Of a DNA stretch of 64,000 nt, positions 24,601 to 35,365 are shown piece after piece. The position numbers and the translations under genes were made by a program. Position 1 is the first letter of the stretch, and every line of letters starts with the position of its first letter. The notes under the pieces were generated by a model. The model saw only the letters and a program-made list of their open reading frames with translations, did not search any database and was not told where the DNA came from. This stretch comes from Artocarpus heterophyllus (taxonomy: Eukaryota > Streptophyta > Magnoliopsida > Rosales > Moraceae). The stretch spans positions 26,672,597 through 26,736,596 of the forward strand of contig CM046347.1 of NCBI GenBank assembly GCA_025403435.1, written 5' to 3'.

Positions 24601-27600
24601 GTTGGGCAAGTCTGGGTTATACTGGCTCAAGATACATCTAGCAAACCTATACGCTGGTGGAGTAGAAAAGCTTTCATATGATGGGCGGCTAGCTTTTGTG
24701 GAGAACCATATTCATGATATATTTGATTCAGTAAACAATCCTATTAATGGAAACCGCTGGTGGCTGAGGGCCGAGGATCCTTTTCAGTGCTTAGCTGCTT
24801 GTATTAATCTATCAGAAGCGTTAAATAGCTCATCACCACATACTGTCATTTCTCACTTGCCTATTCATCAGGTATATTAGAAGCCTCAAGTATTGAGAAG
24901 GGATTTTAGCTTATTTCTTTCCTTTTAAAAGTTTATATTTCTTTTTATTTATTGGCAAGTATAAGATGTTTTTCGCCTTGTTTCCAAGAAATAAGACATC
25001 ATGGAATACTATGCTTATTTTTGATAAATTTTAGTGAATTTCTTATATATGTATATTTTTTGTCTCTCCCTGCCTTTAATGTCAAACACGATTGTCAACA
25101 CTTATTTCCTTTGTATGATTCGATACTTTTCATGGGCGATTTCTGATTATTTTGCTTATGAATGCAGCGCTGAATCTGAAGGCCTGACAATCTTTCCCCA
25201 TATATATATATATATTTTATATATATACATGTACGTATAGATGGGTGATTTATTACTAACGCAGAAGTTGAACTCTTTCTAGGATGGTTCGTGTAATGGC
25301 CTGCAGCACTACGCGGCCCTGGGAAGAGACAGTGTACGCTCTCTCTGTCTTCAGATATATTATTTGATCCCTACCAGACGACTTATATTTGCATTACTGC
25401 ATTCTCTGGATGTGATTATTTTATGCCCATTGAACCACTTTCCTATATGTACCTGAAATTTTATCACAAGGTTTTATTTTTTGTATAATTTAAATTTTTT
25501 CTTTCTTCCATTTTTTGTTTGACCCAGGTCAAAGTTTTGAGTAATACGGCTTTCCACCATTTTGTAACCTTTTTTTCTTCGTTGTTTTTAATCTACCTAA
25601 CGTCCATTTTTGTCGAATGTCTTCTGTAATGTTATGGATACGCTAGAACAATGTAATATATATGCTTTGTTGATTAACTCGAATTGCATTCACGTCCTCA
25701 CTTGCCTATGGCGTATGCCCTTTCTCAGTTGGAAGCAGCTGCAGTCAACTTAGTTGCTGGAGAAAAACCTGCTGATGTTTACTCTGAAATTGCTAGGAGG
25801 TAAACAAATAGTTGGCAGGGCTTTTTTTTTTTCTTAATTTTTTGTTCTATAGAATTTTGGGGAATTATTGCTGTATTGTCTGTGAGATTGGTACTGTAGT
25901 GGATGCTATCGCAGATGTCCAAAATGATCGAACTAGACATACTTAAAATGTTGATGTCGATACTGATATTTTATACTGGTAAAGTTTCAGGGCATGGATT
26001 GATACCGCTGTAGTAATTCTTGATCTTGTCCTAACTGGTGTCCTATAATGAGTTAGAGAAACAAGAATTTCATTAAATATAAAGTCAAGGTGTAATCAAA
26101 GGGATCTTGATACTTTAGGTGTATATCAAGAAATAAAGAAGCTTTGTCAGTGTCTTTTAAGCGTCACGCAACGCATAGAACCATTCAAATCAAAAGGAAA
26201 ACTGATAAGCACAACTATGTCAGGAAAATAAAATGATAAAATATTGGGCATGGATATCAGGCATTCTCAAGTGCAAGTTCATGGGATTTCTCTTTGGGAG
26301 AAGAGAAGTGGTGGAAAAGTTGAAGGCTGGAAGGGTATTCTAACTAATCTATCCAAGAGCTTGCTTAGATGGAAGGGAAAATGTTAATGGCTTGATATTG
26401 AAAGAGACATTACAGTTTACTACAGAATTAAAAGAGGCCTTTACTCACATGCAAAGGCTTAATATTGATGATAAAAATCAGCTTTAACCAAGTGTTGGCT
26501 CGTGATGAATATACCTTTTTTCCTCTCTCTCTCTGTGTCTCTCTCTCTTGATGAAAGCATGATGGCTGATGAATGCACTTATATAACTCTTGGACGCCTT
26601 TGTTGTTGTTGTTGTTGTTGTTGTTTTTTGGGAGTGGAATCAGGAGCACATGTAAATGCCTTTCATTCAACTTTAGGTGTCTAAATATCTTGGTATTATC
26701 CTTTCATTTACTTGCATGGGAATATCTTTTTTGATGTGTAACTGAAGATTTTACGAATGCTTATGCCTATGCTTTAAATGCATACTTTGGCAGGGTTCAT
26801 AATATGATGCTAAGGGACAGCAACAAGGACCCAGCAAGCAATCCAACTGCTTTATTAGCCAAGATCTTAATTGATCAGGTTGGTCTTTCGTAGTCCTTTG
26901 GGAGTCAAAGTTGTAACTTGTTACATGTATTATGCTAACATTTTATGTGTTTGGGGGCTTTCAGGTTGACAGGAAATTGGTGAAACAGACAGTGATGACC
27001 TCTGTATATGGTGTCACTTATGTGGGGGCACGTGAACAGATAATGAGAAGATTACATGAGAAGGGTCTCATAACTGATGATAGGCAACTATTCAATGCAT
27101 CTTCTTACGCTGCTAAAGTAAGTAACTCACCACAAAATCCTCCTGGATGCAAACAAGTATGACTGTTAAAATTCCACAAATATTTACACTGTATATAAGT
27201 ATATATCACTATATGTAAATATGTATTTATATATGTATTTTTCTTTTGCTAAAAAAGATTCCATGGCATACATAGTTATTTTATACAAAGTGTTGTCTGT
27301 GTGAGTGCGTTTCTTGCATCTGGAAACATATCCTTTCATTCTCAGATCTCACATTTTTCTTCTGAAATTTGCCCTATGTAATGTACAGGTGACATTGGCT
27401 TCCCTTGGAGAGATATTCCAAGCTGCACGTGCAGTAATGAACTGGCTTGGTGATTGTGCTAAGGTATGACTTTTTGTTATGGTTTCGTCATTAATTAACG
27501 AAGGCTTGACTGCTTAAGTAGATCCTGGAGATTTTTGTCCCAGGTTTTTTTTTTATCGTTAAATTGCATCTGTGTTGCAGGTAATTACTTCACAAAATCA

Positions 27601-29899
27601 ACCTGTCCGGTGGACCACTCCTTTAGGTCTTCCTGTTGTGCAACCCTATTACAGAAGTGAAAGACATCTTGTAAGTGAGACAATCTGGCTAAAATTTCTA
27701 TTTGAAAAATAGACAGCATTGCTGCATTTCTACTGCAAAATAATAAGACAGGTGTCATCCAATCTTTGTTTTCTTACCATCAAATATCACCAAGAGTTAG
27801 TTAACCTAGTAGCTCACTTACAAAATGGAGAATTGTTTATACGAATTCTATTGATATGGTATCAAGGGGTTAATAGTGTCAAATTTACTGGCATCCTGGA
27901 TATTTGAAATGGAGTAGTAGTTCATTTAAGGGCCATTCTCTAGATATAATAACCGATTTCTACCGCCTATTCAACCTTATACTCATTCATGATGCATTTA
28001 TGGATAATATACAATTAGAAAGTAGTCTATGACTTGGCAGTTGATGCTGAAGTGGCCACAAAGGGAAAGGCCTTTCTCACATATCCTAATGAGATGAAAG
28101 CATTCTAATTGATTTTCAATCAACTAGAAAGCAGAGAGGCAAGCAATTCAGAGAGTATTGAAAAAAAAAGCGCTTTTCTGGTGACTAAAATTCTTGCTTC
28201 AGTGTACTGGGTTAGGAAATACCTTGCACTGTGCTTAGTTTTATTTTAAGTTTCTATTCCTATATTTTTGTTTTCTCGAATTAGTTACTTTACTGTTTTA
28301 TATGATTTTGTTCTCTCTATTTATACTTATGATATAATCAAAGAAGGTAATTTTTCTTACATTTGGGGTGCAGGTGAGAACATCTCTTCAGGTTTTGGCC
28401 TTGCAGAGAGAGGGTACCTCTGTAAGTCTGTGATTATCTCTATACTTGTAAGTAATGTATGCAGTTGCTAACAAGGTTCATTTTTATTGTCCTCAGGTAG
28501 ATGCTAGAAAGCAGAGATCCGCTTTTCCTCCAAATTTTGTTCACTCACTTGATGGTTCACATATGATGATGACTGCGCTTGCCTGCAGGGATGCTGGCTT
28601 ACGTTTTGCAGGTTTGTCTCTTGTTAGATGGAAACTGAAATATTTGACAAAAGCTTTTAAAGGGATCAAAGAATTAGCGTACAATTTTGATAACATTATA
28701 ATTGGAAAGACGGTACAAGACAAAAATTATGTTCTTCGTATAAATTGAGTTTAAAAATAAGTATCCAAATAATTTGGCTGCAGGTCCCAGTTTTCTTCAA
28801 TTGTTTGTAGTCTCGTAAGAACTACACGTATCTAGTAATTTAGTTAGCAAAGTTGGAGATACGTGTATGTGTGTGTGTTTGTATTGCTAAGCCGGATATA
28901 TATATGTGTGCACGTGTGTTTATATCAGATTCTCTATGGTTATGGCTGTATGCTGCTTGGGTAGTATGAGCTTATGATTTTATGCGACACTTCCTCCTAC
29001 TTGTAATATGTTATGCAAAATGCTTTAGTCTCACTCTTATTTCACCTTTTATCCAAATTGTGGTTGGAATATTATCTGTCCAGCTTTATAAAACATATAA
29101 TTCTTCTTTTATTTGATTATTTAGTCGCGTTATTTTCTTACAAAAAAAAGTACATTAAACATATGCACTGCATCAATCGATATCAGTGTAGTTGAAATGG
29201 AATCTTTTTTAATGAGAGTTCTATCGTCTTTGTAAAATGTTACAGGGGTGCACGACTCCTTCTGGACTCATGCGTGTGATGTAGACCAAATGAATCAGAT
29301 ACTTCGGCAAAAATTTGTGGAGCTGTATGACATGCCAGTACTTGAGAATGTGAGTGCGTTATGACTTGTTAACGTTTCACTAAAATCAAGTTTATAGATT
29401 CTGGCACTTGGGATTTTAATTGGAGGCTTCAATTGAGACTGCTTTGAAACTGTTTATCCAAAAAAAAAAAAACAACTGCTTTGGAACTCTAACTTTCTTG
29501 TCCAAACTTCATATTTTTTTTCAGGTCAAACTTCAGATGCAGGGTGATCAAAGTTGTTGGTTTTTTTTATTATTTAAAAAAAAAAACTTGGGGTTGAGGG
29601 GATTTAAACTCTACACCGTGTTATAGACTTAGATTTGGATTTACTATTAGGCTATGCTTACAACTATCAGGATGTTCAAAGTTTAACCGTCTTTTTCATT
29701 GTTTTGATGTTTCTTCATCAGTTTCCACATGCCGTCATTCTCATGTCCTTTATTTAATATCTGATTACTTGACTCTGATTCATAACAGTTGCTGGAAAGC
29801 TTTCAGACATCATATCCAGGACTAACGTTTCCCGCCCTTCCAAAGAGAGGCGACTTTGACTTGCAAGAGGTTCTCAAGTCTCCTTACTTTTTCACCTAA
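15679..29899 (+). CDS. RPOT3: Plastid phage-type RNA polymerase (RpoTp), 19 exons
   Basis: Single-subunit T7-like RNA polymerase that transcribes plastid genes. Exons: 15679-16470, 18927-19130, 19251-19384, 19715-19784, 22490-22548, 22692-22809, 23048-23161, 23440-23571, 24455-24871, 25283-25333, 25729-25799, 26794-26878, 26965-27117, 27389-27463, 27581-27670, 28374-28421, 28497-28611, 29246-29349, 29789-29899. All introns are GT-AG; the spliced CDS is 2943 nt (980 aa), close to the Arabidopsis protein. Residues 1 to about 60 are Ser/Pro-rich with few acidic residues, a plastid transit peptide. [13 protein letters not shown] near residue 115 marks RpoTp rather than the mitochondrial paralogues. 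Motif A DGSCNG (D681), motif [15 protein letters not shown] (K756, Y764) and motif C HDSFWTH (D913) correspond to T7 D537, K631, Y639 and D812; all are intact. Exon 1 is GC-rich, the rest AT-rich. Introns 1 and 4 carry LINE remnants. Confidence 0.95.
17607..17925. mobile_element. Possible MITE in RPOT3 intron 1
   Basis: The left arm (TTTGGCATTAATTTTGCTTATGC) and the reverse complement of the right arm (CTGATTTTGGCTTATGC) form an imperfect foldback about 320 bp apart. No clear target duplication. The class is uncertain. Confidence 0.35.
18014..18260 (+). repeat. Diverged direct repeats in RPOT3 intron 1
   Basis: Three units starting GGTAAAA at 18014, 18094 and 18230, each followed shortly by TTCTCAAGAG and an AATT-rich stretch. 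Spacing is irregular (80 and 136 bp), so this is an old or rearranged tandem duplication. Confidence 0.5.
18400..18700 (+). mobile_element. LINE (L1-type) 3' end with poly(A)
   Basis: Translation of 18418-18480 gives [14 protein letters not shown], the C-terminal phrase typical of plant L1 polyproteins. It is followed by an L1-like 3' tail (TTAATGAAATTTTGTTTC) and a poly(A) run at about 18685-18700. Severely 5' truncated and non-functional, in the same orientation as RPOT3. Confidence 0.65.
19131..19250 (+). other. RPOT3 intron 2, 120 nt, in frame and stopless
   Basis: The intron runs GTTTGTGG...TTTTGCAG. Its length is a multiple of 3 and its frame is open, so exon 2, intron 2 and exon 3 are one continuous reading frame. 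Retention would add 40 mostly hydrophobic and aromatic residues (starting VCGYWFLF) in the N-terminal domain without a frameshift. Removal restores the conserved protein, so I treat it as a normal intron. Confidence 0.75.
20853..21056 (+). repeat. 29-bp minisatellite, about 7 units
   Basis: The word CCTTGCT recurs at 20853, 20882, 20911, 20940, 20969, 20999 and 21028, a period of 29-30 bp. Each unit reads roughly CCTTGCTCTYACACYAGCTCC then TACCTCGG. The repeat opens a reading frame giving a Leu/Ala-rich peptide, which I do not call a gene. Confidence 0.85.
21155..22401 (+). mobile_element. LINE (L1-type) 3' part with RT tail and zinc-binding domain
   Basis: A 5'-truncated non-LTR retrotransposon. 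21164-21724 encodes the region after the reverse transcriptase ([41 protein letters not shown]), typical of plant L1 ORF2. A shifted frame (about 21780-22038) gives the zf-RVT zinc-binding domain, with [11 protein letters not shown] but two of its usual cysteines replaced. A terminal W-rich phrase is readable near 22055. The 3' tail ends with AATAAAAGG and poly(A) at about 22387-22401. Frameshifts make it dead. It lies in the sense orientation within intron 4 of RPOT3. Confidence 0.85.
23931..24070 (+). repeat. 71-bp tandem duplication in RPOT3 intron 8
   Basis: Copy 1 at 23931-24001 and copy 2 at 24002-24070 share GAT(A/G)ATTTATCC, AATGAGTCTTA, GTGTTGTTTGCTTCAT and GGGCTGTTGGG. The duplication lies within intron 8 (23572-24454) and leaves both splice sites untouched. 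Confidence 0.75.
25283..25333 (+). other. RPOT3 exon 10: catalytic motif A
   Basis: This 51-nt exon encodes residues 681-697, [18 protein letters not shown]681 is the equivalent of T7 polymerase D537, a metal-binding catalytic aspartate. The exon is phase 0 at both ends, so skipping it would delete the active site without a frameshift. Confidence 0.85.
26600..26626 (+). repeat. (GTT)n microsatellite in RPOT3 intron 11
   Basis: About eight uninterrupted TTG trinucleotides within the 994-bp intron 11 (25800-26793). A simple-sequence repeat with no coding role. Confidence 0.85.
26965..27117 (+). other. RPOT3 exon 13: catalytic motif B
   Basis: Encodes residues 750-800, with [15 protein letters not shown]756 and Y764 match T7 K631 and Y639, which contact the incoming nucleotide and discriminate ribose from deoxyribose. 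Phase 0 at both ends. Confidence 0.85.
29246..29349 (+). other. RPOT3 exon 18: catalytic motif C
   Basis: Carries [16 protein letters not shown]913 in HDSFWTH matches T7 D812, the second metal-binding aspartate. The codon for G910 is split across intron 17. The last exon (29789-29899) ends with ...SPYFFT and a TAA stop, the usual aromatic C-terminus of the family. Confidence 0.85.
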
Positions 29900-30480
29900 T
29901 CCTTCACGCGAGAAAAAAATAGTAACCTTACACCAAATAAACTTTCATTCAATTCTCACCCTTGAAAATAATTGAAGAATGTCTCGAGAGTGTCAATGAA
30001 GAAAAGTTCATTCATAAATGGACTAACGGCTGAAAAGCGGGAAGCAAGAGCCTGAGGTTGCTCTTCAAGAAGCCAGAAGGATTTTAACATCGGACTCGTA
30101 TGGTTCTTTGGCCAATTCGATTGCGGTAGGGCTTTGAAACAGATGAACGGTGAGCGAGTTCAGTGTTTCTCACTGCTTGCTCTACATTGGAGGATGAAAT
30201 CAAATTGTTCTACCATGTGCAGTGCTGTAAATTTCTTCTCCACTGAAAGCTAAATCTTCCATTTCTTAAATGCCTTTTTCTGAAGGCAAGGAAAGAGTGG
30301 GGTCCAAAGGTTTTTTCATTGCTTTTCAGCCGTGGGGAGCTTACATTGTTCAAGATGTAAATATCCATGTACTCTGATGTATCGCATGAATTTCCTGTAC
30401 ATTACAAGTCAAACAGAAGTTACTGACACATGTGCAAATATTTTATTCACTTTTTGATCAATAAATCAGTAGAATGAGAA
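29900..30480 (+). terminator. RPOT3 3' untranslated region and candidate poly(A) signal
   Basis: Noncoding sequence after the RPOT3 stop. A perfect AATAAA lies at 30460-30465, about 560 nt downstream; U-rich text at 30340-30410 could also direct cleavage. The real end of the mRNA cannot be fixed without transcript data. Confidence 0.4.
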
Positions 30481-31864
30481 GTATTATTCTTCCTTCACAT
30501 TTTGATCACGTACAAATACGGCTAGTTTTATTTATTCTTTAATTTCAAAAGATTATTTCAATTTTATGCCTCAAGTGTTTTGTGATAGAAGAAATTAAAT
30601 GAAATGACATAAATACTCTTAAAGTTTAAGGAAACTAATTTATTGGGTTTTAAAACATAGAAAACCCTAAACAAAACATCATATTTCAAAAAATATGTAT
30701 AGAGTTTTTATGGTTTTTAAGGGTTAAAATATTTTTCAATTTTTTTTTCTCAGGGATAATAATTTTAGAAATAAATCCAATCTAATTACAGTTATCTTTG
30801 TCTTTTTCCCATATCGGATAAAATTAAAACACGTTTTTTAAAATTCAAATGATATTTTTATAATTTTTTAAAGCCAAAATATAATAGATGTAGTGTCTTG
30901 AGCTTATGTTAGTAATGAAAAGATGTGACAAATTCAATTATGAGCAACATAGATGTGGTTTTACAATAATTTGCTTTACAAAAATAATCAGTAGAGAATG
31001 TATCCTTTCTAATCCACGGATCGTGGAATAAAAGTTAATATCCCTAGCATTACTCTTTCATATAACCCAATATTACCATGACATACAACAAAATACCTTT
31101 ACAACTTCTAAATTTTGGAGGGAAACATAGACAAGGCATTTTTTTCCCCCTCCGAACATTTCTGCTACCGGGGACTTGTACAACATAGAAGGTGATGTCC
31201 CAGTGAACCTGCTTAGGTGAGTTCTTGAGTGGAAAACTATTTATTATTTTTTTTAATTGGTATCCCTTTTAACAAACAAGACCTCTGTTGATAAATGCTC
31301 TTTCTTTATACTGTTTTCCTAGAACTGCATGTCTCCTTGGTTATTCAGAATATTCGTAGTTTCGTATCCCTTTTGCAGATCTTTTATGCCAAGTCTGTTT
31401 GAAGGAATTAGCAGAACAATTCAGCCTGTAGAGAAGAAAAGGAAAATAGAAAATTTGAAAACTTATATTGAATGAATGTCATCAAATTTGATGCTGAAGA
31501 AATGGAATGACTGCAGTTTTTGAAGCGGATTTACAATTGTAACATTTTTACATAAAGATAATTTTGACATGAGTTCAGTTCGACCAAGGTTCGAAAAAAT
31601 TGACATTTTCTCCAATTTATGTGTATTAATTATTTTACTTTTTTTTTTTTTTTAAAGTGTCATTTAAAAATTCAGTGTGTAAGGCCAATTTTTTTTTTTT
31701 TTTTTTTTACACAAATTTCCACCAATTTTATTATCTCCGTAACATTTAGGCACAAATATTTTTTCCTTGGTTAGGACTTGGGGATCAGCAGCAAAGCTGC
31801 TTTCATGGGTAGTGAGACCTAAGAAGAAACAAAAGCAATAGTATATACCTTTGTTTTGAAAGCT
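30481..31864. other. Intergenic space between convergent genes
   Basis: AT-rich, without coding signal or transposon ends that I can recognise. Two long T runs (about 31636-31655 and 31689-31710) stand upstream on the + strand, in the likely 3' flank of the PPR gene. A GC-richer patch lies at 31140-31215. The two genes therefore do not overlap. Confidence 0.5.
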
Positions 31865-34534
31865 TTACAATCCCATTTGCTTGATCCACAAGGACCACTT
31901 GACAGCCTCAAGAAACTCATCATTTCTGTTCAGAGCAGCAATCACATTGGCATAAGTAACTTTATCAGGTTCTATGCCATTATCCCTCATTTCCTTCACT
32001 AAACCTACTGCTTCTTCGACCATTCCCGCAATGCCGTATGCCTTAATTAACGTGTTATAGCTGCACAGATCGGGGCCAAGTCCACATTCTTTCAAATCTC
32101 TCAGAACTTCAGCAACTTCATCAATCCATCCTTGCTCCCCATATATGTTGATCATAATGTTGTATGTGTAATGGTCAGAATCACAGTTTGATTCTTTCAT
32201 TTTCTGCAACACACTTCTAAAACTCTCCATTTGTCTTTCCTTCCCATAAGCATTCAACATAGAGTTGTATGCCTCAAGGGAGACTGAAAATCCTTTAAAT
32301 TCCATCAGTTTAACTGCCGACGACATTTTTCTCAAATCTCTATTCCTCCCGTAAGCGGCTATAAGAGTGTTGTAGGAAATTGTGTCATCTAAGCCCCACT
32401 TTTGAGCCATCCAGAACAGCTTCCTGGCCTTTTTGAAAAGCTTGGATTTCCCATAGAGATCAAGCAGAACATTCAAGGTAACAGTGTTGGGAGTAATCCC
32501 GCGTTGTAGCATCTCGTCAAAAATCCTTGAAATCTCATCCACTGGCAAGGCTCGAGAACAGCAGTTTATAACACAGTTGTACATTTCCTGATCCCAAGGC
32601 ACACCACTCTTCAAAATTTTATGGTACAAATCTTTTAACTTTTCCTGCTTGTCACACCGCTGATAAACACGGAGCATCTTGCGGAAAAGATGGATGTCCG
32701 GAGTAATGCCTTTCTGTTCTTCCATTTCATCTAGAACGGCACAAGCATTAGTCAAAGATCCAGCTTTTACATACATCCTTAGAACAATGCTGTAGCCAAT
32801 CATGTCCAACACAATTCCAGAAGATTTCAACTCCAAATAAATTTTCTCTGCTTCTTCAAACAGACCCATGACACAATAAATATCAATCATTGTGCACATG
32901 ATGTGCATATTTGGCTTGCCATCATACCTGGGCATACAAGCGTATATTTTAACAGCATTTTCAAGATGACCCAACTCTTTACATGAGCAAATTAACAAAT
33001 GATACAAGTTATCCTCAAAACCTTGGTCCTTCCATACCTTGTCCCTCAACATTTTGATAGCTTCCACCACTAGGCTTTGCTTCACATACGCCATAGCAAC
33101 AATGGAACATGAGTTTTGGTTAACAAGAACATGTCGGTAGAAAGAACCTTTCAGAAGTAAAGGCACTTTTTCAATCCTTCCAGCCCTCTCATATGCCTGC
33201 AGGAGAATGCCGATGATTGAGGGATATTGGCATCCAATCTTCACCATATCATTGAGAGTTCTTACTGCACCATCTTCGTCACCATGTTTAGCCTGCAAGT
33301 TTATCATCGTGTAGAGATTTGATGAGTTAGGCTTGTAACCCAACTTTTTGAGCTTCTGATAGTACCACATTGCCTCCTTATAGTTGTCAGCTCGACCCCA
33401 ACCTTCAATCATCGAACGGTAAGTTGTCTCATCGGGGTGTAACCCGACATTCTCAATACACATAAATAGCCTTTGAGCGGCAGCCATTTTTGATGCCTTC
33501 CCATACCCGGTTATCAATGTGTTGTATGCAACAATATTGGGAGGAAACCCGGACTTTTGCATTGAGGCCAAAACCATTTCAGCATCCTCTAGTTTCCCTT
33601 GTTGACTATAGGCATTAAGCATCACCAACCAATTATCCAAATTGGGTATCACCTCATCTTCTCTCATGAAGCCAATAACCTTTTCAGCTTTTTCATACAA
33701 GTTCAAACGAGTATAAATAGTTATCAATGCCGAGTACGCGGATTGACATACGATCCCCAAACCCCTCATTTGAGTAAAGGTAAACTCAGCCTCCTCAACA
33801 TTCCAGCTCTTCTGGTAAAGCCCCATGAGCATACCGAATGTAGCAACATTTGGCCGAACGCCGTGTTCTAGCATCATTCTAAACCACTTTGCTCCTAACT
33901 TAACACGCCCGAGTTTAGAACACGCATAAATAAGAGTGTTGAAAATCTGATAACTCAGTTCACAACCCAACTCATTTTTCAGCTCACAAATCATCTTCTC
34001 AGCCGTACCCCAATCCTCTCTTCTAGCCAAAACTCGAAAAACCAAATTGTAAGCGCTTATATTGCCCTTTAATTTCCCATGGCTTCTCATCCACTCAAAG
34101 AACCTCAAAGCTTTGACATCACTACAACTCTCAAGCCGCTTCAAAACAGAATTACACTGCTCTAAGCTCAAGTCAGACCTAATAACAGAGTAATTGACGT
34201 CTATTTCACCATTACTCACAAACAAATTCTCCAATTCTCGTTCCCATCTACTCTTTTTCAAATCAATTTTGGAACCCAGAAATCTTTTAGCCTCTTTCTT
34301 CGCACCACGAAGCTTATTCGGTTTCTCCTCAATATTGGTCTTACTAACTAAGTCACTATTCAAAGACGAAGTGTTTTTATCATTGATTGGATTGACCTTC
34401 ATATTACTGACCCTATTCAGGGAATTGACCATACAGGCTCTACTGCCCAGATGAACATAGCTAGAGATTAGAGAAGAATTCAGCTTCGTTGAATCAAATA
34501 AGTCCATAGAAATTGAAAATTTAAGGGAGCCCAT
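31865..34534 (-). CDS. BFA2: Chloroplast PPR protein, At4g30825/BFA2-like
   Basis: Intronless P-class pentatricopeptide repeat protein of 889 aa. An upstream in-frame ATG would add 13 residues (to 34573), but I chose 34534 because the protein then begins MGSLKFSI, as does the Arabidopsis homologue. Residues 1 to about 85 are Ser/Asn/Lys-rich and fit a transit peptide. NLFVSNGEIDVNYS and RSDLSLEQCNSVLKRLESCS follow, then a long array of 35-residue repeats to the C-terminus (for example GVRPNVATFGMLMGLYQ, NIVAYNTLITGYGKASKM, DHYTYNIMINIYGEQGWIDE). It ends EAVKWSLWIKQMGL, as in the family. No DYW or SMR domain. The Arabidopsis protein, as I recall, binds and protects the plastid atpH/F transcript. 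It converges with RPOT3 about 2 kb away. Assignment as ortholog is by remembered similarity, not a tree. Confidence 0.9.
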   Translation of the reverse strand: MGSLKFSISMDLFDSTKLNSSLISSYVHLGSRACMVNSLNRVSNMKVNPINDKNTSSLNSDLVSKTNIEEKPNKLRGAKKEAKRFLGSKIDLKKSRWERELENLFVSNGEIDVNYSVIRSDLSLEQCNSVLKRLESCSDVKALRFFEWMRSHGKLKGNISAYNLVFRVLARREDWGTAEKMICELKNELGCELSYQIFNTLIYACSKLGRVKLGAKWFRMMLEHGVRPNVATFGMLMGLYQKSWNVEEAEFTFTQMRGLGIVCQSAYSALITIYTRLNLYEKAEKVIGFMREDEVIPNLDNWLVMLNAYSQQGKLEDAEMVLASMQKSGFPPNIVAYNTLITGYGKASKMAAAQRLFMCIENVGLHPDETTYRSMIEGWGRADNYKEAMWYYQKLKKLGYKPNSSNLYTMINLQAKHGDEDGAVRTLNDMVKIGCQYPSIIGILLQAYERAGRIEKVPLLLKGSFYRHVLVNQNSCSIVAMAYVKQSLVVEAIKMLRDKVWKDQGFEDNLYHLLICSCKELGHLENAVKIYACMPRYDGKPNMHIMCTMIDIYCVMGLFEEAEKIYLELKSSGIVLDMIGYSIVLRMYVKAGSLTNACAVLDEMEEQKGITPDIHLFRKMLRVYQRCDKQEKLKDLYHKILKSGVPWDQEMYNCVINCCSRALPVDEISRIFDEMLQRGITPNTVTLNVLLDLYGKSKLFKKARKLFWMAQKWGLDDTISYNTLIAAYGRNRDLRKMSSAVKLMEFKGFSVSLEAYNSMLNAYGKERQMESFRSVLQKMKESNCDSDHYTYNIMINIYGEQGWIDEVAEVLRDLKECGLGPDLCSYNTLIKAYGIAGMVEEAVGLVKEMRDNGIEPDKVTYANVIAALNRNDEFLEAVKWSLWIKQMGL

Positions 34535-34655
34535 AATTTGTTTTAGTTCGCAAGAATTATTAGTGAAGTGCAAATGAAGAACTCACCAGAGGAAAGAGAG
34601 CCGTGGGCGAGACAAGAGATAATGGAAGTTGAAGCGGTGGAGGAAAGTAACGGCT
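34535..34655 (-). promoter_or_regulatory. PPR gene 5' leader, unduplicated part
   Basis: About 120 bp between the PPR start codon and the upstream duplication. It contains the in-frame alternative ATG (34573). Likely 5' untranslated region; the transcription start is unknown. Confidence 0.4.
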
Positions 34656-35343
34656 TTTAGGATTTGGCATTTTGGTTGATATTTCTTGCTTTTGGCTGAC
34701 GAGCGAGTGGAGTTCCGACACGTCGTTCTTCTGATTAAAAGCACATGATAGACGTGCAATATGTCGTCTCTAGACCACAATAAATATAAATGGTAAATTA
34801 CACTTGAACCTCTTCTAACTTACTTAAATTATAGTAAGACCTCTAAAATTAAAATTAATTGCATTGACACTTTTTAATTTTTTAAAAAATTATAATGAGA
34901 TCCCTTCTTTCTGACCGTTAGTCTTGTTAAAAATGTCAAAATTGCCCCTCTATTTATCAAAAAATGTTTAAGATATTTATATGCCTAAAAAAGACTTTTT
35001 TTTTTTTTTAACTTTCTATGACATTAAAAATGAGTATAAACAATTTGAACATACTTGTAATTGTAAATTTTACTCCAATGGTGAAGAAATTTGTTTTTGA
35101 AAAATTTAAATTTGTAAAATTTAAAATGATATGATTATTCTTCACCCACTAAAATAACATAAGACATATAAACACTAAAATAACATACGACATATAAACA
35201 TATTTAATATAAATTAGCATTTTATAGTGTAAAGTTACAATATACATATGACCAAAGTAAGATAAAATATGGTCATAGCAAAAATAAAAGACAAAATTAG
35301 GTTGTCCTAAAAAAAAAAAGTCCACATGTCATAATACATTAAA
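34656..35343 (-). repeat. Upstream duplication, copy 1 (PPR-proximal)
   Basis: Begins GATTTGGCATTTTGGTTGAT (34661) and runs to CATAATACATTAAA. Copy 2 repeats it 710 bp further upstream at roughly 95% identity by eye. It holds a CACGTC core (34719-34724), and the part from about 34790 (GGTAAATTACACTTGAACC) resembles the ends of Mutator-like repeats. As it starts about 120 bp from the start codon, it probably contains the working PPR promoter. Confidence 0.85.
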
Positions 35344-35365
35344 TTATAGTAAAACCTTTTAGGAT

